From: Lentzea albidocapillata
GTDB taxonomy: Bacteria; Actinomycetota; Actinomycetes; Mycobacteriales; Pseudonocardiaceae
NCBI RefSeq assembly: GCF_000719115.1
Contig: NZ_JOEA01000029.1
Span: forward strand, 1 to 64,000
Reading direction: 5' to 3'
Length of the DNA: 64,000 bases
Shown here: positions 52,656-60,682 of the stretch, piece after piece
Layout of the letters: each line of letters starts with the position of its first letter
Numbering within the stretch: position 1 is the first letter of the stretch
Position numbers and translations under genes: made by a program
Notes under the pieces: model-generated
What the model was told of the DNA's origin: nothing
What the model saw: the letters and a program-made list of their open reading frames with translations, nothing else
Databases searched by the model: none

Positions 52656-52661
52656 TATGAC
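52656..52661 (+). promoter_or_regulatory. Candidate -10 box for leaderless PucR gene
   Basis: TATGAC, 6 nt before ATG 52668, with no Shine-Dalgarno site and no clear -35. This supports ATG 52668 over an upstream in-frame start at 52575. Confidence 0.45.
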
Positions 52662-52667
52662 GGGCGG

Positions 52668-53894
52668 ATGCGCAAGCCTCTGGCGGTGGTCGACATCCCC
52701 GTACCTGATCCCGCCGCACCGCTCTACGACCGTGTCGCGACCCAGATCCCGCACATCGCCGAGAAGGTGCTGGAGGCGTTCTTCGCCGGATCCGCGACTT
52801 ACCGGCAGCTGCCGCACCAACTGGTCGACCGCGAGATCACCGAGGCGGTGACCCGTCACCTGCAGGTATTCCTGCACGCGCTCCGGGAACAGCGCCCGCC
52901 CGCGCCCGAGGAGCTGGACATGCAGATCGCCACGGCGGTGCGGCGCGCCCAGCAGGGCGTTCCGCTCGACATCGTGCTCAGCACCTACCACGTCGCGGCG
53001 ACCGTGGGCTGGGAGGCGATGGCCGCCGTCGCGGAGCCCGAGGAGGTTCCCGACCTGCTGGCGACGGTGCCGGCGCTGCTGCGGTACCTGAGTATCGCGG
53101 TGCCGGCCGTGGCAGGGTCGTACCTCGCCGAGCAGCAGGCCCTGCACGCCGAACGCCGTGAAGCCGGTCGTGCGCTGGTCGCGGCCCTGCTGACCGGCCG
53201 GGAGGCCGAGCCACTCGCCGAACGGATCGGGCTGGAGCTGTCCGGCCATCACGTCGTCGTCGCCGTGCGCGTCGAGGCACCGTCGGTGGCCGATGGTGCT
53301 GACGCGCGCCTCGCCGTTCATGGGCTCGTGCGACGGCTACGGGCCGAGTTGCCCAAGCACGCCCTCTCCGCGTTGGACCACGACGGCGGCACGGTGCTGC
53401 TGCCGACGACCGAGGACGGCCTCGACCAGGAACTGGAGGACTCCGCCAACCTGGTCCGCGCCCTGCACACCGCCGCCGGCACCGGCCTGATCGGCGGGAT
53501 CGCGGGGGCGGAGAGCAGGGAGGACATTCCCGCGGCGGCCCGGCAGGCCGCTGACATCGCCGAACTCGCCCAGCGCCTCGGCCGCCAGCCCGGCGCGTAC
53601 GTCCTCGACGACGTGCTGCTCGAGTACCAGCTCTGCCGCCCCGGCCCCGGCCGCAAGCGCTTGGCACGGGTGATGGACCGGCTCTCCGAGCATCCCGACC
53701 TGGTGCACACGCTGCGGACGTTCATCAACAGCGACCACAACCGCCATCGCACGGCCGACGAACTGCACCTGCACCGCAACACCCTCAACTACCGCCTGCG
53801 CCGCGTCGCCGAGCTCACCGGCTACAACCCCGCCGACCCGACGGACATCCGGCTGCTCTCGGCGTCGTTGATCGTCCACGACCTGAGGTCCTGA
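52668..53894 (+). CDS. PucR/CdaR-family transcriptional regulator
   Basis: A 408-residue regulator. The N-terminal 160 residues resemble the RsbRD-N/GGDEF-like sensor region of this family (VATQIPHIAEKVLEAFFAGSATYRQLP, VVLSTYHVAATVGWEA-like), followed by a degenerate GGDEF-like middle domain and a C-terminal PucR helix-turn-helix: HPDLVHTLRTFINSDHNRHRTADELHLHRNTLNYRLRRVAELTG (region near 345-390). Such proteins control purine, amino-acid or secondary metabolism. Followed by a strong terminator. Confidence 0.88.
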   Translation: MRKPLAVVDIPVPDPAAPLYDRVATQIPHIAEKVLEAFFAGSATYRQLPHQLVDREITEAVTRHLQVFLHALREQRPPAPEELDMQIATAVRRAQQGVPLDIVLSTYHVAATVGWEAMAAVAEPEEVPDLLATVPALLRYLSIAVPAVAGSYLAEQQALHAERREAGRALVAALLTGREAEPLAERIGLELSGHHVVVAVRVEAPSVADGADARLAVHGLVRRLRAELPKHALSALDHDGGTVLLPTTEDGLDQELEDSANLVRALHTAAGTGLIGGIAGAESREDIPAAARQAADIAELAQRLGRQPGAYVLDDVLLEYQLCRPGPGRKRLARVMDRLSEHPDLVHTLRTFINSDHNRHRTADELHLHRNTLNYRLRRVAELTGYNPADPTDIRLLSASLIVHDLRS

Positions 53895-53900
53895 AACGCC

Positions 53901-53936
53901 AAGAAGGCGAGCGCACGGGCGTGCGCTCGCCTTCTT
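53901..53936. terminator. Long hairpin between PucR gene and convergent secreted-protein gene
   Basis: Exact 17-bp arms (AAGAAGGCGAGCGCACG and its complement) with 2 nt between them, so the real loop takes several of the inner bases. The arms start with AAGAAG and end with CTTCTT, which gives a T-rich end in both directions; it can serve both convergent genes. Confidence 0.85.
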
Positions 53937-53948
53937 CAACTACTCAGA

Positions 53949-54815
53949 TCAGTCGCCGTGCGGGTTCTGGACCGACACGTGGACGTGGTCGTAGTGACCA
54001 CCGGTCACACCGCTACCGGCGGTGTAGTTGCGCCAGCCCTCGGACGCACGGGCGACGCTCCAGATCTTGCCCTGCCAGATCACGTAGCGGATGTCGAGCT
54101 TCGACGCGTACTTCTGCAGCCAGTAGGCCAGCTTCCAGCCCTGGGCCTTCTGCGTCGCGGTCGGGTAGGTGCCGATCGCGTTCGAGATGGTGCAGTCGAG
54201 CGCGTTACCGGTGTTGTGGTTGCTCGTCGACGACTCGTAGCTGCGGTAGTCGCCCACCCAGCACTGCTTCTCGCCGGTCTTCGAGGCGATCTGGTCGTCG
54301 ATGAACTGCGTGCGCTTGGTGGCCTGGGGCGCCCGCGCCGTAGCGGCCGGGTGCGGGTTGGTCTCCGGCGCGGGGTAGACGCCCGGCGACGGGTCCGGGT
54401 CGCCACCGGCGTCACCGAAGCGGTGCGAGGCGTTCTCGTTCTTCAGCTCGGCCTTGAGGTTGCCCTTGGCGCCGGCCGCGAACGTCTGCTTCGCGCCACC
54501 GTAGTTGCTGTTGTAGAAGACCGTGACGGCCTTGGTGGAGCGGTTCCAGACCGACGCGGCGTTGTTCTTGACGCACACGCCCTGCCCGTTGCCCGCGCTC
54601 TTGAACTCGTAGCAGCTCGGCTGCGAGTCGCCGTAGTCGGCGATCGAGCCCGCGAAGTCGGACACCGAGCCGGCGTTGTCGCTGTTGTAGTACAGGCAGA
54701 ACTCGCCCGACTCGCAGGACCCGTTGCGGTCGGTCGCCGCGTTGGCGACGCCGGCGCCGAAGGACGCGCTGACGAGCGCGCCCATCAAAGCCACGAAGGT
54801 GAATTTCTTCAGCAC
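53949..54815 (-). CDS. Secreted protein: crystallin-like (I36) domain plus ARB_07466-like C-terminal domain
   Basis: A 288-residue exported protein. Signal peptide (LKKFTFVALMGALVSASFGAGVANA), then an I36/beta-gamma-crystallin-like domain with the Cys pattern of SCESGEFCLYYNSDNAGSVSDFAGSI and SCYEFKS...GVCVKNNAASVWNRST, then a proline-rich linker, then a domain with TKRTQFIDDQIASKTGEKQCWVGDYRSYESSTSNHNTGNALDC (region) and HYDHVHVSVQNPHGD, which matches the ARB_07466/peptidase-M15-like fold with His-Asp-His-type metal residues. Probably binds cell wall or protein and cleaves or modifies it. GTG 54815. Confidence 0.75.
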   Translation of the reverse strand: MLKKFTFVALMGALVSASFGAGVANAATDRNGSCESGEFCLYYNSDNAGSVSDFAGSIADYGDSQPSCYEFKSAGNGQGVCVKNNAASVWNRSTKAVTVFYNSNYGGAKQTFAAGAKGNLKAELKNENASHRFGDAGGDPDPSPGVYPAPETNPHPAATARAPQATKRTQFIDDQIASKTGEKQCWVGDYRSYESSTSNHNTGNALDCTISNAIGTYPTATQKAQGWKLAYWLQKYASKLDIRYVIWQGKIWSVARASEGWRNYTAGSGVTGGHYDHVHVSVQNPHGD

Positions 54816-54927
54816 GTTTGACCCTTTTCGCTCCACAGGCTCCCCGGCCTGTGCAGGGGAAGCTTCGTTGGGTCAGAGAATTCCGAGCGCCGCTGACATT
54901 CCGCTGACACCCGCAGCCACCGAACTG

Positions 54928-55860
54928 TCAGTTGTTGGTGATCGCACCCGCCGCATTGGCCTGGGCCGTCAGGCCGGCGACGTCGGCAATGAGTTTCTTG
55001 AGGTCCTTCAGCACCGTCTTCCAACGGTCCGGCCTGCCTTGGACGTTCGGGTACTTCCGCGCGAACAGAAGATCGACGTCCGGCGCGCCCACCACCACCG
55101 CGTGGCAGTTCATGTCCGTGGCGATCAGGTTCTCCGGCACGGCAGGGCCCCAGGTCGCGTCGGACACCGTGACGGTGACGCCGATGCCGTACCCGAGCGC
55201 CCTCACGTCGATGGCGAGCCCGTTGAGTCCCTCGTAGACCTTCTTGACCGCCTCGACGGCCGTCTTCACCCGGTTGTCGAAGGTGTTCTGCTGGCCGTTG
55301 GCGTTGTTGGTCAGGGCGGTGATGTTCGGCTGCCCGGCCGACCCGCCGAACATGGCGTTGAGCAGGTGCCCCGCCTTGAACCCGCGAGCGGGGTACTTGC
55401 CGCGGATCACGCCGAGCACCGGCAGCGATGTCGTGGACTGCGCGTTGCTGTTGATGTTCACCACGGCACCAGGACCGAGCGTGGCGGTGCTGTGCTGCCC
55501 ACCACGGCCGGTCGGCTGGCCCGCGTTGTCCGTGAACTCGACGTACGCGGGCCCGGCGAGGTACCGCATCTGCGAGATGAACAAGGGGTTCGGAATGACG
55601 AGCCGGCTCCGGCCACTGGTGTCGACCAGGGTCGCGGCGGCCTCCTCGGCAGCCAGCTTCTCGTCCTCCTCCATGTCGTCCTCAATGGACTCGTCGTCGT
55701 CCGACGAGCCGGACGCGGAGTCCGAGTCGTTCAGGCGGCGGCGTTTGGGCGAGCGTTCGTCATCCGAGTCCGAGCTGCTCGACTCGTCCCCCGAGCCGTC
55801 CGGCTGGAACTCGTCGTCGCTGTCATCGTCAGTGGCGTTTCTCTTGCGCTTGGTGGTCAT
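54928..55860 (-). CDS. DNA/RNA non-specific endonuclease-like protein with nuclear-protein-like N-terminus
   Basis: A 310-residue protein with no signal peptide. The first 75 residues are low-complexity: KRKR (4-7), acidic Asp/Ser runs, SPKRRRLND (38-45), and more Asp/Glu, as in eukaryotic nuclear proteins and bipartite nuclear-localisation signals. The C-terminal half has GFKAGHLLNAMFGGS (His165) and QPNITALTNNANGQ (Asn179), which matches the GHLLN...N(I/L)T pattern of Endonuclease_NS-type toxin domains with a beta-beta-alpha-metal fold. No immunity gene is apparent next to it. Possibly an effector sent to a eukaryote; inference only. ATG 55860. Confidence 0.65.
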   Translation of the reverse strand: MTTKRKRNATDDDSDDEFQPDGSGDESSSSDSDDERSPKRRRLNDSDSASGSSDDDESIEDDMEEDEKLAAEEAAATLVDTSGRSRLVIPNPLFISQMRYLAGPAYVEFTDNAGQPTGRGGQHSTATLGPGAVVNINSNAQSTTSLPVLGVIRGKYPARGFKAGHLLNAMFGGSAGQPNITALTNNANGQQNTFDNRVKTAVEAVKKVYEGLNGLAIDVRALGYGIGVTVTVSDATWGPAVPENLIATDMNCHAVVVGAPDVDLLFARKYPNVQGRPDRWKTVLKDLKKLIADVAGLTAQANAAGAITNN

Positions 55861-56051
55861 CGAGCTCGCCCTCGTTTGCCGGTCCGCGGTGGAAGATCAC
55901 CGCAGCTCGTTCATCGGCGGAAGCGAAGGGAGGGTTTCGGCGCATTACGGTGACGGCGGTGCGCGATCGAGTCGACGAATACCGCCTTTTCCAGGTCCTT
56001 ATGGCTGGCCGGCACCCGAGATCGTCGATCACCGTGCCGGGAGGGGACCTC

Positions 56052-59000
56052 TCACCCGAGCCGGGCGTTCAGGGTTCTCAAGCCCTCTTCGTGCGAGATC
56101 CCGCGGAACAGTTCGCGTGCCTCTTCCCAGACGGCCCTGGCCTTGAGGTGGTCGCCGGCGGCGCCGTACGCGTCGCCGAGGGCGCGGAGTGTCCTCGCCA
56201 GGTAGGGAATCGAGCCGCGAGTTCGCCAAACCTGGACCGAGCGTTCGAAGGCGCTGACAGCGGCGGGCACGTCGCCTTCCGCCAGGTCCACCTGTCCGAG
56301 AACGCTGAGCGCGTCGGCGAGGTAATGGCCGAAGTTGCCGTCCTCGCTGTAGGCCAGCGTCAGCTCGGCGGTCGCCCTGGCTCGTTCGTCCCCCACCGCG
56401 GCGAACAGCTTCGAGAGATAGAGCAGCGAGAACGTCTCCAAATAGCGGTAGTTCAGCCGTCGCGCCATTTCCAGGGAGCTTTCCAGCAGTGTCCGGCCAC
56501 CCGTGACGTCACCGGAGAATGACTTCGCCGCGCCGAGGAACTGGGTGATCGTCGTGGTGTAGTGGGGGTTGCCGAGCATCTCGGCGACCTTCGCCGCCTT
56601 CTCCAGGACCGCGAGTGCCCCATGGGGGTCCTCCTCGCCGTGGATGATCGCCATCGCGTGATAGGCCCGCGCCTGGCCTTCGATGTAGTCCGCTTCGGTG
56701 GCCATCCGCAGCGCGCGCTCCGCCAGGCCGAGTGCCTGGGCACTGTTCCCGTCGGCCGTCATGCTCCAGGCCAGAGTCGCCAGGGCGTCGGCTGTCCCGA
56801 GTGGATCGTTCAGCGTGGTGAACAGTTCGAGGAGCTGTGCAGCACTGGCCCGCATCCGTGTCATCGCCGGTCCGGGGCCCGGCGGTGAGTTCCACGTGGT
56901 GACCTGCAGGAGACCGCGCATCAGCACGGCCTCACCCCGCTTGTCACCGGTCTCCCGGCAGTGCGCGATGGCCTGCTCGTGCATGCGCTGCCAGCCGTCG
57001 TACACACCGCGCACGTTGAGGTACGTCTCGGTGGACCCTGCCAGATCCCAGGCGAGCTGGGTCAGGCCCTCCTCGCACGACTGGGCGACCGCCGCCATCA
57101 AGGCGGCGTGTTCCGCACCGAACCAGGCCATCGGGTCGGCCAGCAGCGAGTCGGAGACGGCCGCGGGCAGCCGCCAGCGTGCCGCGTCACTGTGCATGAG
57201 CGTGTAGAAGGGACCCGGGACACGCTCCGACGCGACTTCCGCCAGCGCCAGCCACGCGCCGAAGGCCCGCGCGAGCGCGGCACGGCGCTCGGATTCGGCG
57301 TCCTCGCGCCGCGCCTGCTCGCGCGCGTACAACCGGATCAGGTCGTGGAACCGGTACCTGAGCCTGCCCGTCTCGTCGGTCCCGGTGAGGTTCAGCAGAT
57401 GAGCGTCGACCAGCGTTTCGATCTCACGTTCCGCCTGTCGCACCGGAAGGTCGAGGAGCGCCGCCACCGCCCAGGAGGCGAAGTCCGGCGCGTCGAGCAG
57501 CCCGGCCAGCCGGAAGGCCTGCCGCGCACCCGCGGGCAGCATCCGGTAGCTCATCTCGAACCCCGCGCGGACGTCGAGGTCGCCCGCCACGAGTTCGTCC
57601 AGCCGGTGTCGTTCTTCCCCGAGGACGTCGGCGAGGTGGGCGAGAGTCCACTGTCGCCTGCTGAGAAGCCTGGCCGCCGAGATGCGCACCGCCAGCGGTA
57701 CGTGACCGCACAGCCGGATGATCTCCCGAGCCGCGTTCGGATCGTCCTGGACGCGTTGGTCGCCGACGATGGTGCGCATCAGCTTCATGGCCTGGGCCGA
57801 CGGCAGGACGTCGAGTTCGAGCAGGCTGGCGCCCTCGAGACCGACCAGCCGCACACGTCCGGTGAGCAGTACCGCCGTGCCGGGCCCTCCTGGCAAGAGC
57901 GGCCGCACCTGCTCTTCCCCCGCCACGTTGTCGAGCAGCAGGAGGATTCTGCGACCCGCCAGGCAGCTCCGGAACAACGCCACGCGTTCGTCCAGGGATT
58001 CGGGGATACCGCTGCCGCTGATGCCCAGTGCGAACAGGAACCGGCTGAGTACGTCCTCCGGGCGGGCAGGTTCGGCGGAGGCGCCACGAAGGTCCACGTA
58101 GAGCTGGCCGTCGGGGAAACGATCGGCGATCCGGTGCGCGACGTGCACGGCGAGCGTGGTCTTGCCCAGGCCCCCCAGACCGGCGATACAGGCCACGGCG
58201 ACGGCACCCGGCATCGGCGCGGTGAGGGTCTCCTCCAGGTCGGCCACCTCGTCGTCCCTGCCGGTGAAGTCCGGGATATCAGGCGGCAGCTCGGCGGGGG
58301 TGGGGGTCTTCGGCGCGTTCGTGAGCGTGGCCACGACGCGGGGAGCGAGGTCGAGGGAAGGGTCCTGGTTGAGGATCCGCTGCTGTAGATCGTGCAGTTC
58401 GCCGGCCGGGTCCAGGCCGGTCTCCTCGATCAGGGTCGTACGGGCCCGCGTGTACTCGGCGAGAGCGTCCGCCCTGCGGCCACAGCGGTACAACGCCAGC
58501 ATCAGCTGGGAGCGAAGCCGCTCTCGCAGCGGGTGAGCGCGGGCGAGCGCGGTCAGCTCGCCCAGCATCTCGGCGTGGCGTCCCAGCTTCAGGTCCACGG
58601 AGATCCTCGACTGCAGCACAGACAGGCGGACCTCATCCAGCCGCGCGGCCTCCGCGGCCAGCATCGGCACATCGGCCATACCGGCGAACGCGGGCCCCCG
58701 CCAGAGCCGCACCGCCTCGTGCAGACGCCGCGACGCCTCGTCCAGGGCGTCGGCGGTCTCCGCCACCTGCCCCGCCTGGGCCAGGTCCTCGAACCTCGTG
58801 GCGTCGAGCTCGCCCCTGTCCGCCTGAATCAGATACCCGGCGCCTCGCCGTACGACGCGAGCCGGATCACCCAGCTGACGCCGGAGCCGATGAACGTAGG
58901 TCTGCATGTTCTTGGTGGCGCTCTTCGGCGGGTTGTCCCCCCACAGGGCCGCTGCCAGCTGATCTTCCGAAACCGGGTGACCCGCTCGACTCAGCAGCAC

Positions 59001-59090
59001 CGCCACCAGCACTCGCGCCTTGGGGGTCCCGAGGTCGAGTTCCTCGTCCTCTCGCCACGCCGTCAGCGGTCCCAGAATCCCAAACCTCAT
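56052..59090 (-). CDS. AfsR/SARP-type regulator with BTAD, NB-ARC and TPR domains
   Basis: A 1012-residue regulator: an OmpR-like winged helix (1-90, RFGILGPLTAWREDEELDLG, and KNMQTYVHRLRRQLG), a bacterial transcriptional activation domain (about 95-240), an NB-ARC ATPase with CIAGLGGLGKTTLAVHVAHR as the P-loop and RILLLLDNV as Walker B, a second winged helix, and about ten TPR-like helical pairs at the C-terminus (700-1010). The family activates secondary-metabolite or secreted-protein clusters. ATG 59090. It is followed by a cluster of secreted-protein genes and may control them. Confidence 0.9.
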   Translation of the reverse strand: MRFGILGPLTAWREDEELDLGTPKARVLVAVLLSRAGHPVSEDQLAAALWGDNPPKSATKNMQTYVHRLRRQLGDPARVVRRGAGYLIQADRGELDATRFEDLAQAGQVAETADALDEASRRLHEAVRLWRGPAFAGMADVPMLAAEAARLDEVRLSVLQSRISVDLKLGRHAEMLGELTALARAHPLRERLRSQLMLALYRCGRRADALAEYTRARTTLIEETGLDPAGELHDLQQRILNQDPSLDLAPRVVATLTNAPKTPTPAELPPDIPDFTGRDDEVADLEETLTAPMPGAVAVACIAGLGGLGKTTLAVHVAHRIADRFPDGQLYVDLRGASAEPARPEDVLSRFLFALGISGSGIPESLDERVALFRSCLAGRRILLLLDNVAGEEQVRPLLPGGPGTAVLLTGRVRLVGLEGASLLELDVLPSAQAMKLMRTIVGDQRVQDDPNAAREIIRLCGHVPLAVRISAARLLSRRQWTLAHLADVLGEERHRLDELVAGDLDVRAGFEMSYRMLPAGARQAFRLAGLLDAPDFASWAVAALLDLPVRQAEREIETLVDAHLLNLTGTDETGRLRYRFHDLIRLYAREQARREDAESERRAALARAFGAWLALAEVASERVPGPFYTLMHSDAARWRLPAAVSDSLLADPMAWFGAEHAALMAAVAQSCEEGLTQLAWDLAGSTETYLNVRGVYDGWQRMHEQAIAHCRETGDKRGEAVLMRGLLQVTTWNSPPGPGPAMTRMRASAAQLLELFTTLNDPLGTADALATLAWSMTADGNSAQALGLAERALRMATEADYIEGQARAYHAMAIIHGEEDPHGALAVLEKAAKVAEMLGNPHYTTTITQFLGAAKSFSGDVTGGRTLLESSLEMARRLNYRYLETFSLLYLSKLFAAVGDERARATAELTLAYSEDGNFGHYLADALSVLGQVDLAEGDVPAAVSAFERSVQVWRTRGSIPYLARTLRALGDAYGAAGDHLKARAVWEEARELFRGISHEEGLRTLNARLG

Positions 59091-59237
59091 CGCGCCCTCT
59101 CGACTGGACATACTGTAGTCGCAGGTGACGAACGTCCCCAGGCGAGTCGGTGCACGTGGGGCACGGTGAAGTCGAGGCCGAGCGGCCGCGCCCCAGTCGT
59201 CGACCGGACCTGCCCGCCGAGCCTTCCGCCGGCCGCG

Positions 59238-59283
59238 TATTCCCGGCGTGTACTCGCCGTATTCCAGCGCGTGCCACTATTCG
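59238..59283. repeat. TATTCC/TATTCG direct repeats upstream of the YiiX-like gene
   Basis: TATTCC at 59238-59243 and 59260-59265, exactly 22 bp apart (two helical turns), and TATTCG at 59278-59283. They lie between the AfsR-like regulator and the secreted-protein gene at 59356. SARP-type activators bind repeats at 11-bp or 22-bp spacing, so this is a candidate site. The rest of the gap (59091-59355) shows no gene. Confidence 0.35.
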
Positions 59284-59355
59284 CAGCGTCGGGGAATTCC
59301 CGATGAGAGCAATGTGCTCGGTAAAGCGACAAAGGCAACCGGAGAGGGTTTTCAC

Positions 59356-59976
59356 ATGGGGAAAATCGGGCGACTTCTCACTTCGTCCATTGCGGCCAGC
59401 GTGGTGGCGGGAACGGCGATGGCCGGCCTGCTCGTCGCACCAGCGCAGGCCGCGGAGGTCGCACCCGCGCAGGCCACGGAGACGGCCGCGCCGGACGGGG
59501 ACTTCGACACTGCCTCCGACGCCGATTGCACCAACAAGGTGAAGGTCGGGAACTCGCGGTACAAGGGCGACATCTTCCACTCGTACGCCAAGACCGTCGT
59601 CCCCCACAACCACGTCGGCATCTTCTACACCACGAAAATCGTCGTGGAGGCGCCTGGACCGAAGAGCTTGAGCCAGGCCCGCACCGCGGCCACGCTGAAC
59701 AAGTGCGGCCCCGTCTACAAGATGTACGTCAAGGCCAAGCAGACCACCCGCAACAAGGCAGCCAACTACGCCTACAACTCGCTCCGAGGAAAGTCCTACG
59801 ACCTGGACTTCGCCATTAACAAGACCAACACCGCTTTGCGGCTGAACTGCTCCGAGCTGGTCTGGCGGGCCTACAAGCACGCGGGCATCGAACTCGACTC
59901 CAACGGCGGACCCGGCGTGTACCCCGACAACATCAAGGACGACAGCAGCACCGTCATCTACAGCACCCGCAGGTAG
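59356..59976 (+). CDS. Secreted permuted papain-fold (YiiX/NlpC-like) protein
   Basis: A 206-residue exported protein: signal peptide (IAASVVAGTAMAGLLVAPAQA), then KVGNSRYKGDIFHSYAKT, HNHVGIFYTTKIVVEAPGP (candidate catalytic His), and LNCSELVWRAYKHAGIELDS (candidate catalytic Cys). That order, His before Cys, is the permuted papain fold of YiiX and related peptidases or amidases. Two further cysteines (SDADC, NKCGPV) could form a disulfide. ATG 59356 follows GGAGAGGG. The next gene is a paralogue. Confidence 0.7.
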   Translation: MGKIGRLLTSSIAASVVAGTAMAGLLVAPAQAAEVAPAQATETAAPDGDFDTASDADCTNKVKVGNSRYKGDIFHSYAKTVVPHNHVGIFYTTKIVVEAPGPKSLSQARTAATLNKCGPVYKMYVKAKQTTRNKAANYAYNSLRGKSYDLDFAINKTNTALRLNCSELVWRAYKHAGIELDSNGGPGVYPDNIKDDSSTVIYSTRR

Positions 59977-60011
59977 CTGAACCACGTCGGCACGTTGAGA
60001 GCGGAGTACAC

Positions 60012-60611
60012 ATGTCGAAAATCGGGCGAATTCTCGCCTCGTCCATCGCGGCCGGCGTGGTGGTGGGAACGGCGCTGACCGGCCTGCTCGTCGCACCCGC
60101 ACAGGCCACGGAGACGGCCGCACCGAACTCGGACGCCGGCATTTCCGCCGACAGCGACTGCACCGAGAAGGTGAAGGTCGGAAACTCGCGGTACAAGGGG
60201 GACATCTTCCACTCCTTCGCGAAGCTCGACCGCGGGACCCGCAACCACGTCGGCGTCTACTACACGACGAAGATCGTCGTGGAGGCGCCTGGACCAGGCA
60301 GCAAGAGCCAGGCCCGTACGGCGGCCACGCTCGCCAAATGCGGCCCCGTCCACAAGATGTACGTCAGGACGACGCAGGCCAACCGCGACAAGGCAGCCGA
60401 CTACGCCTACCGAAAGCTCCGCGGCAAGCCGTTCGACACGCATTCCAACAAGAACAAGTACAACGGCGACCATGAGCTGAACAGCTCCGAACTGGTGTGG
60501 CGGGCCTACATGACCGTGGGCATCGACCTCGATCGCGACGGCGGAACAGCCGTGCACGCCGACGACATCAAGAACGACGGCAGCACCGTCATCTACAGCG
60601 CCATCAGGTAA
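60012..60611 (+). CDS. Paralogue of the preceding secreted protein, lacking the catalytic Cys
   Basis: A 199-residue copy of the protein at 59356: same signal peptide (MSKIGRILASSIAAGVVVGTALTGLL region), KVGNSRYKGDIFHS, NHVGVYYTTKIVVEAPGPGSKSQARTAATL and ELVWRAYMTVGIDLDRDGG. The Cys of LNCSELV is Ser here (LNSSELV), so if that Cys is catalytic this copy cannot cleave the same way. The second disulfide Cys pair is kept. The gap of 35 bp and matching flanks point to tandem duplication. ATG 60012. Confidence 0.7.
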   Translation: MSKIGRILASSIAAGVVVGTALTGLLVAPAQATETAAPNSDAGISADSDCTEKVKVGNSRYKGDIFHSFAKLDRGTRNHVGVYYTTKIVVEAPGPGSKSQARTAATLAKCGPVHKMYVRTTQANRDKAADYAYRKLRGKPFDTHSNKNKYNGDHELNSSELVWRAYMTVGIDLDRDGGTAVHADDIKNDGSTVIYSAIR

Positions 60612-60682
60612 CGACATTCCAGTGTGCGGTGCGGCCTGCCGAGCGCAAGCCGCACCGCCCGCCCGCACGAGAGGACTCAACG

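Noticed and set aside
56961-58388. 475-codon plus-strand open frame opposite the AfsR-like gene
   Set aside because: Antisense to a well-conserved NB-ARC/TPR coding region and without any domain.
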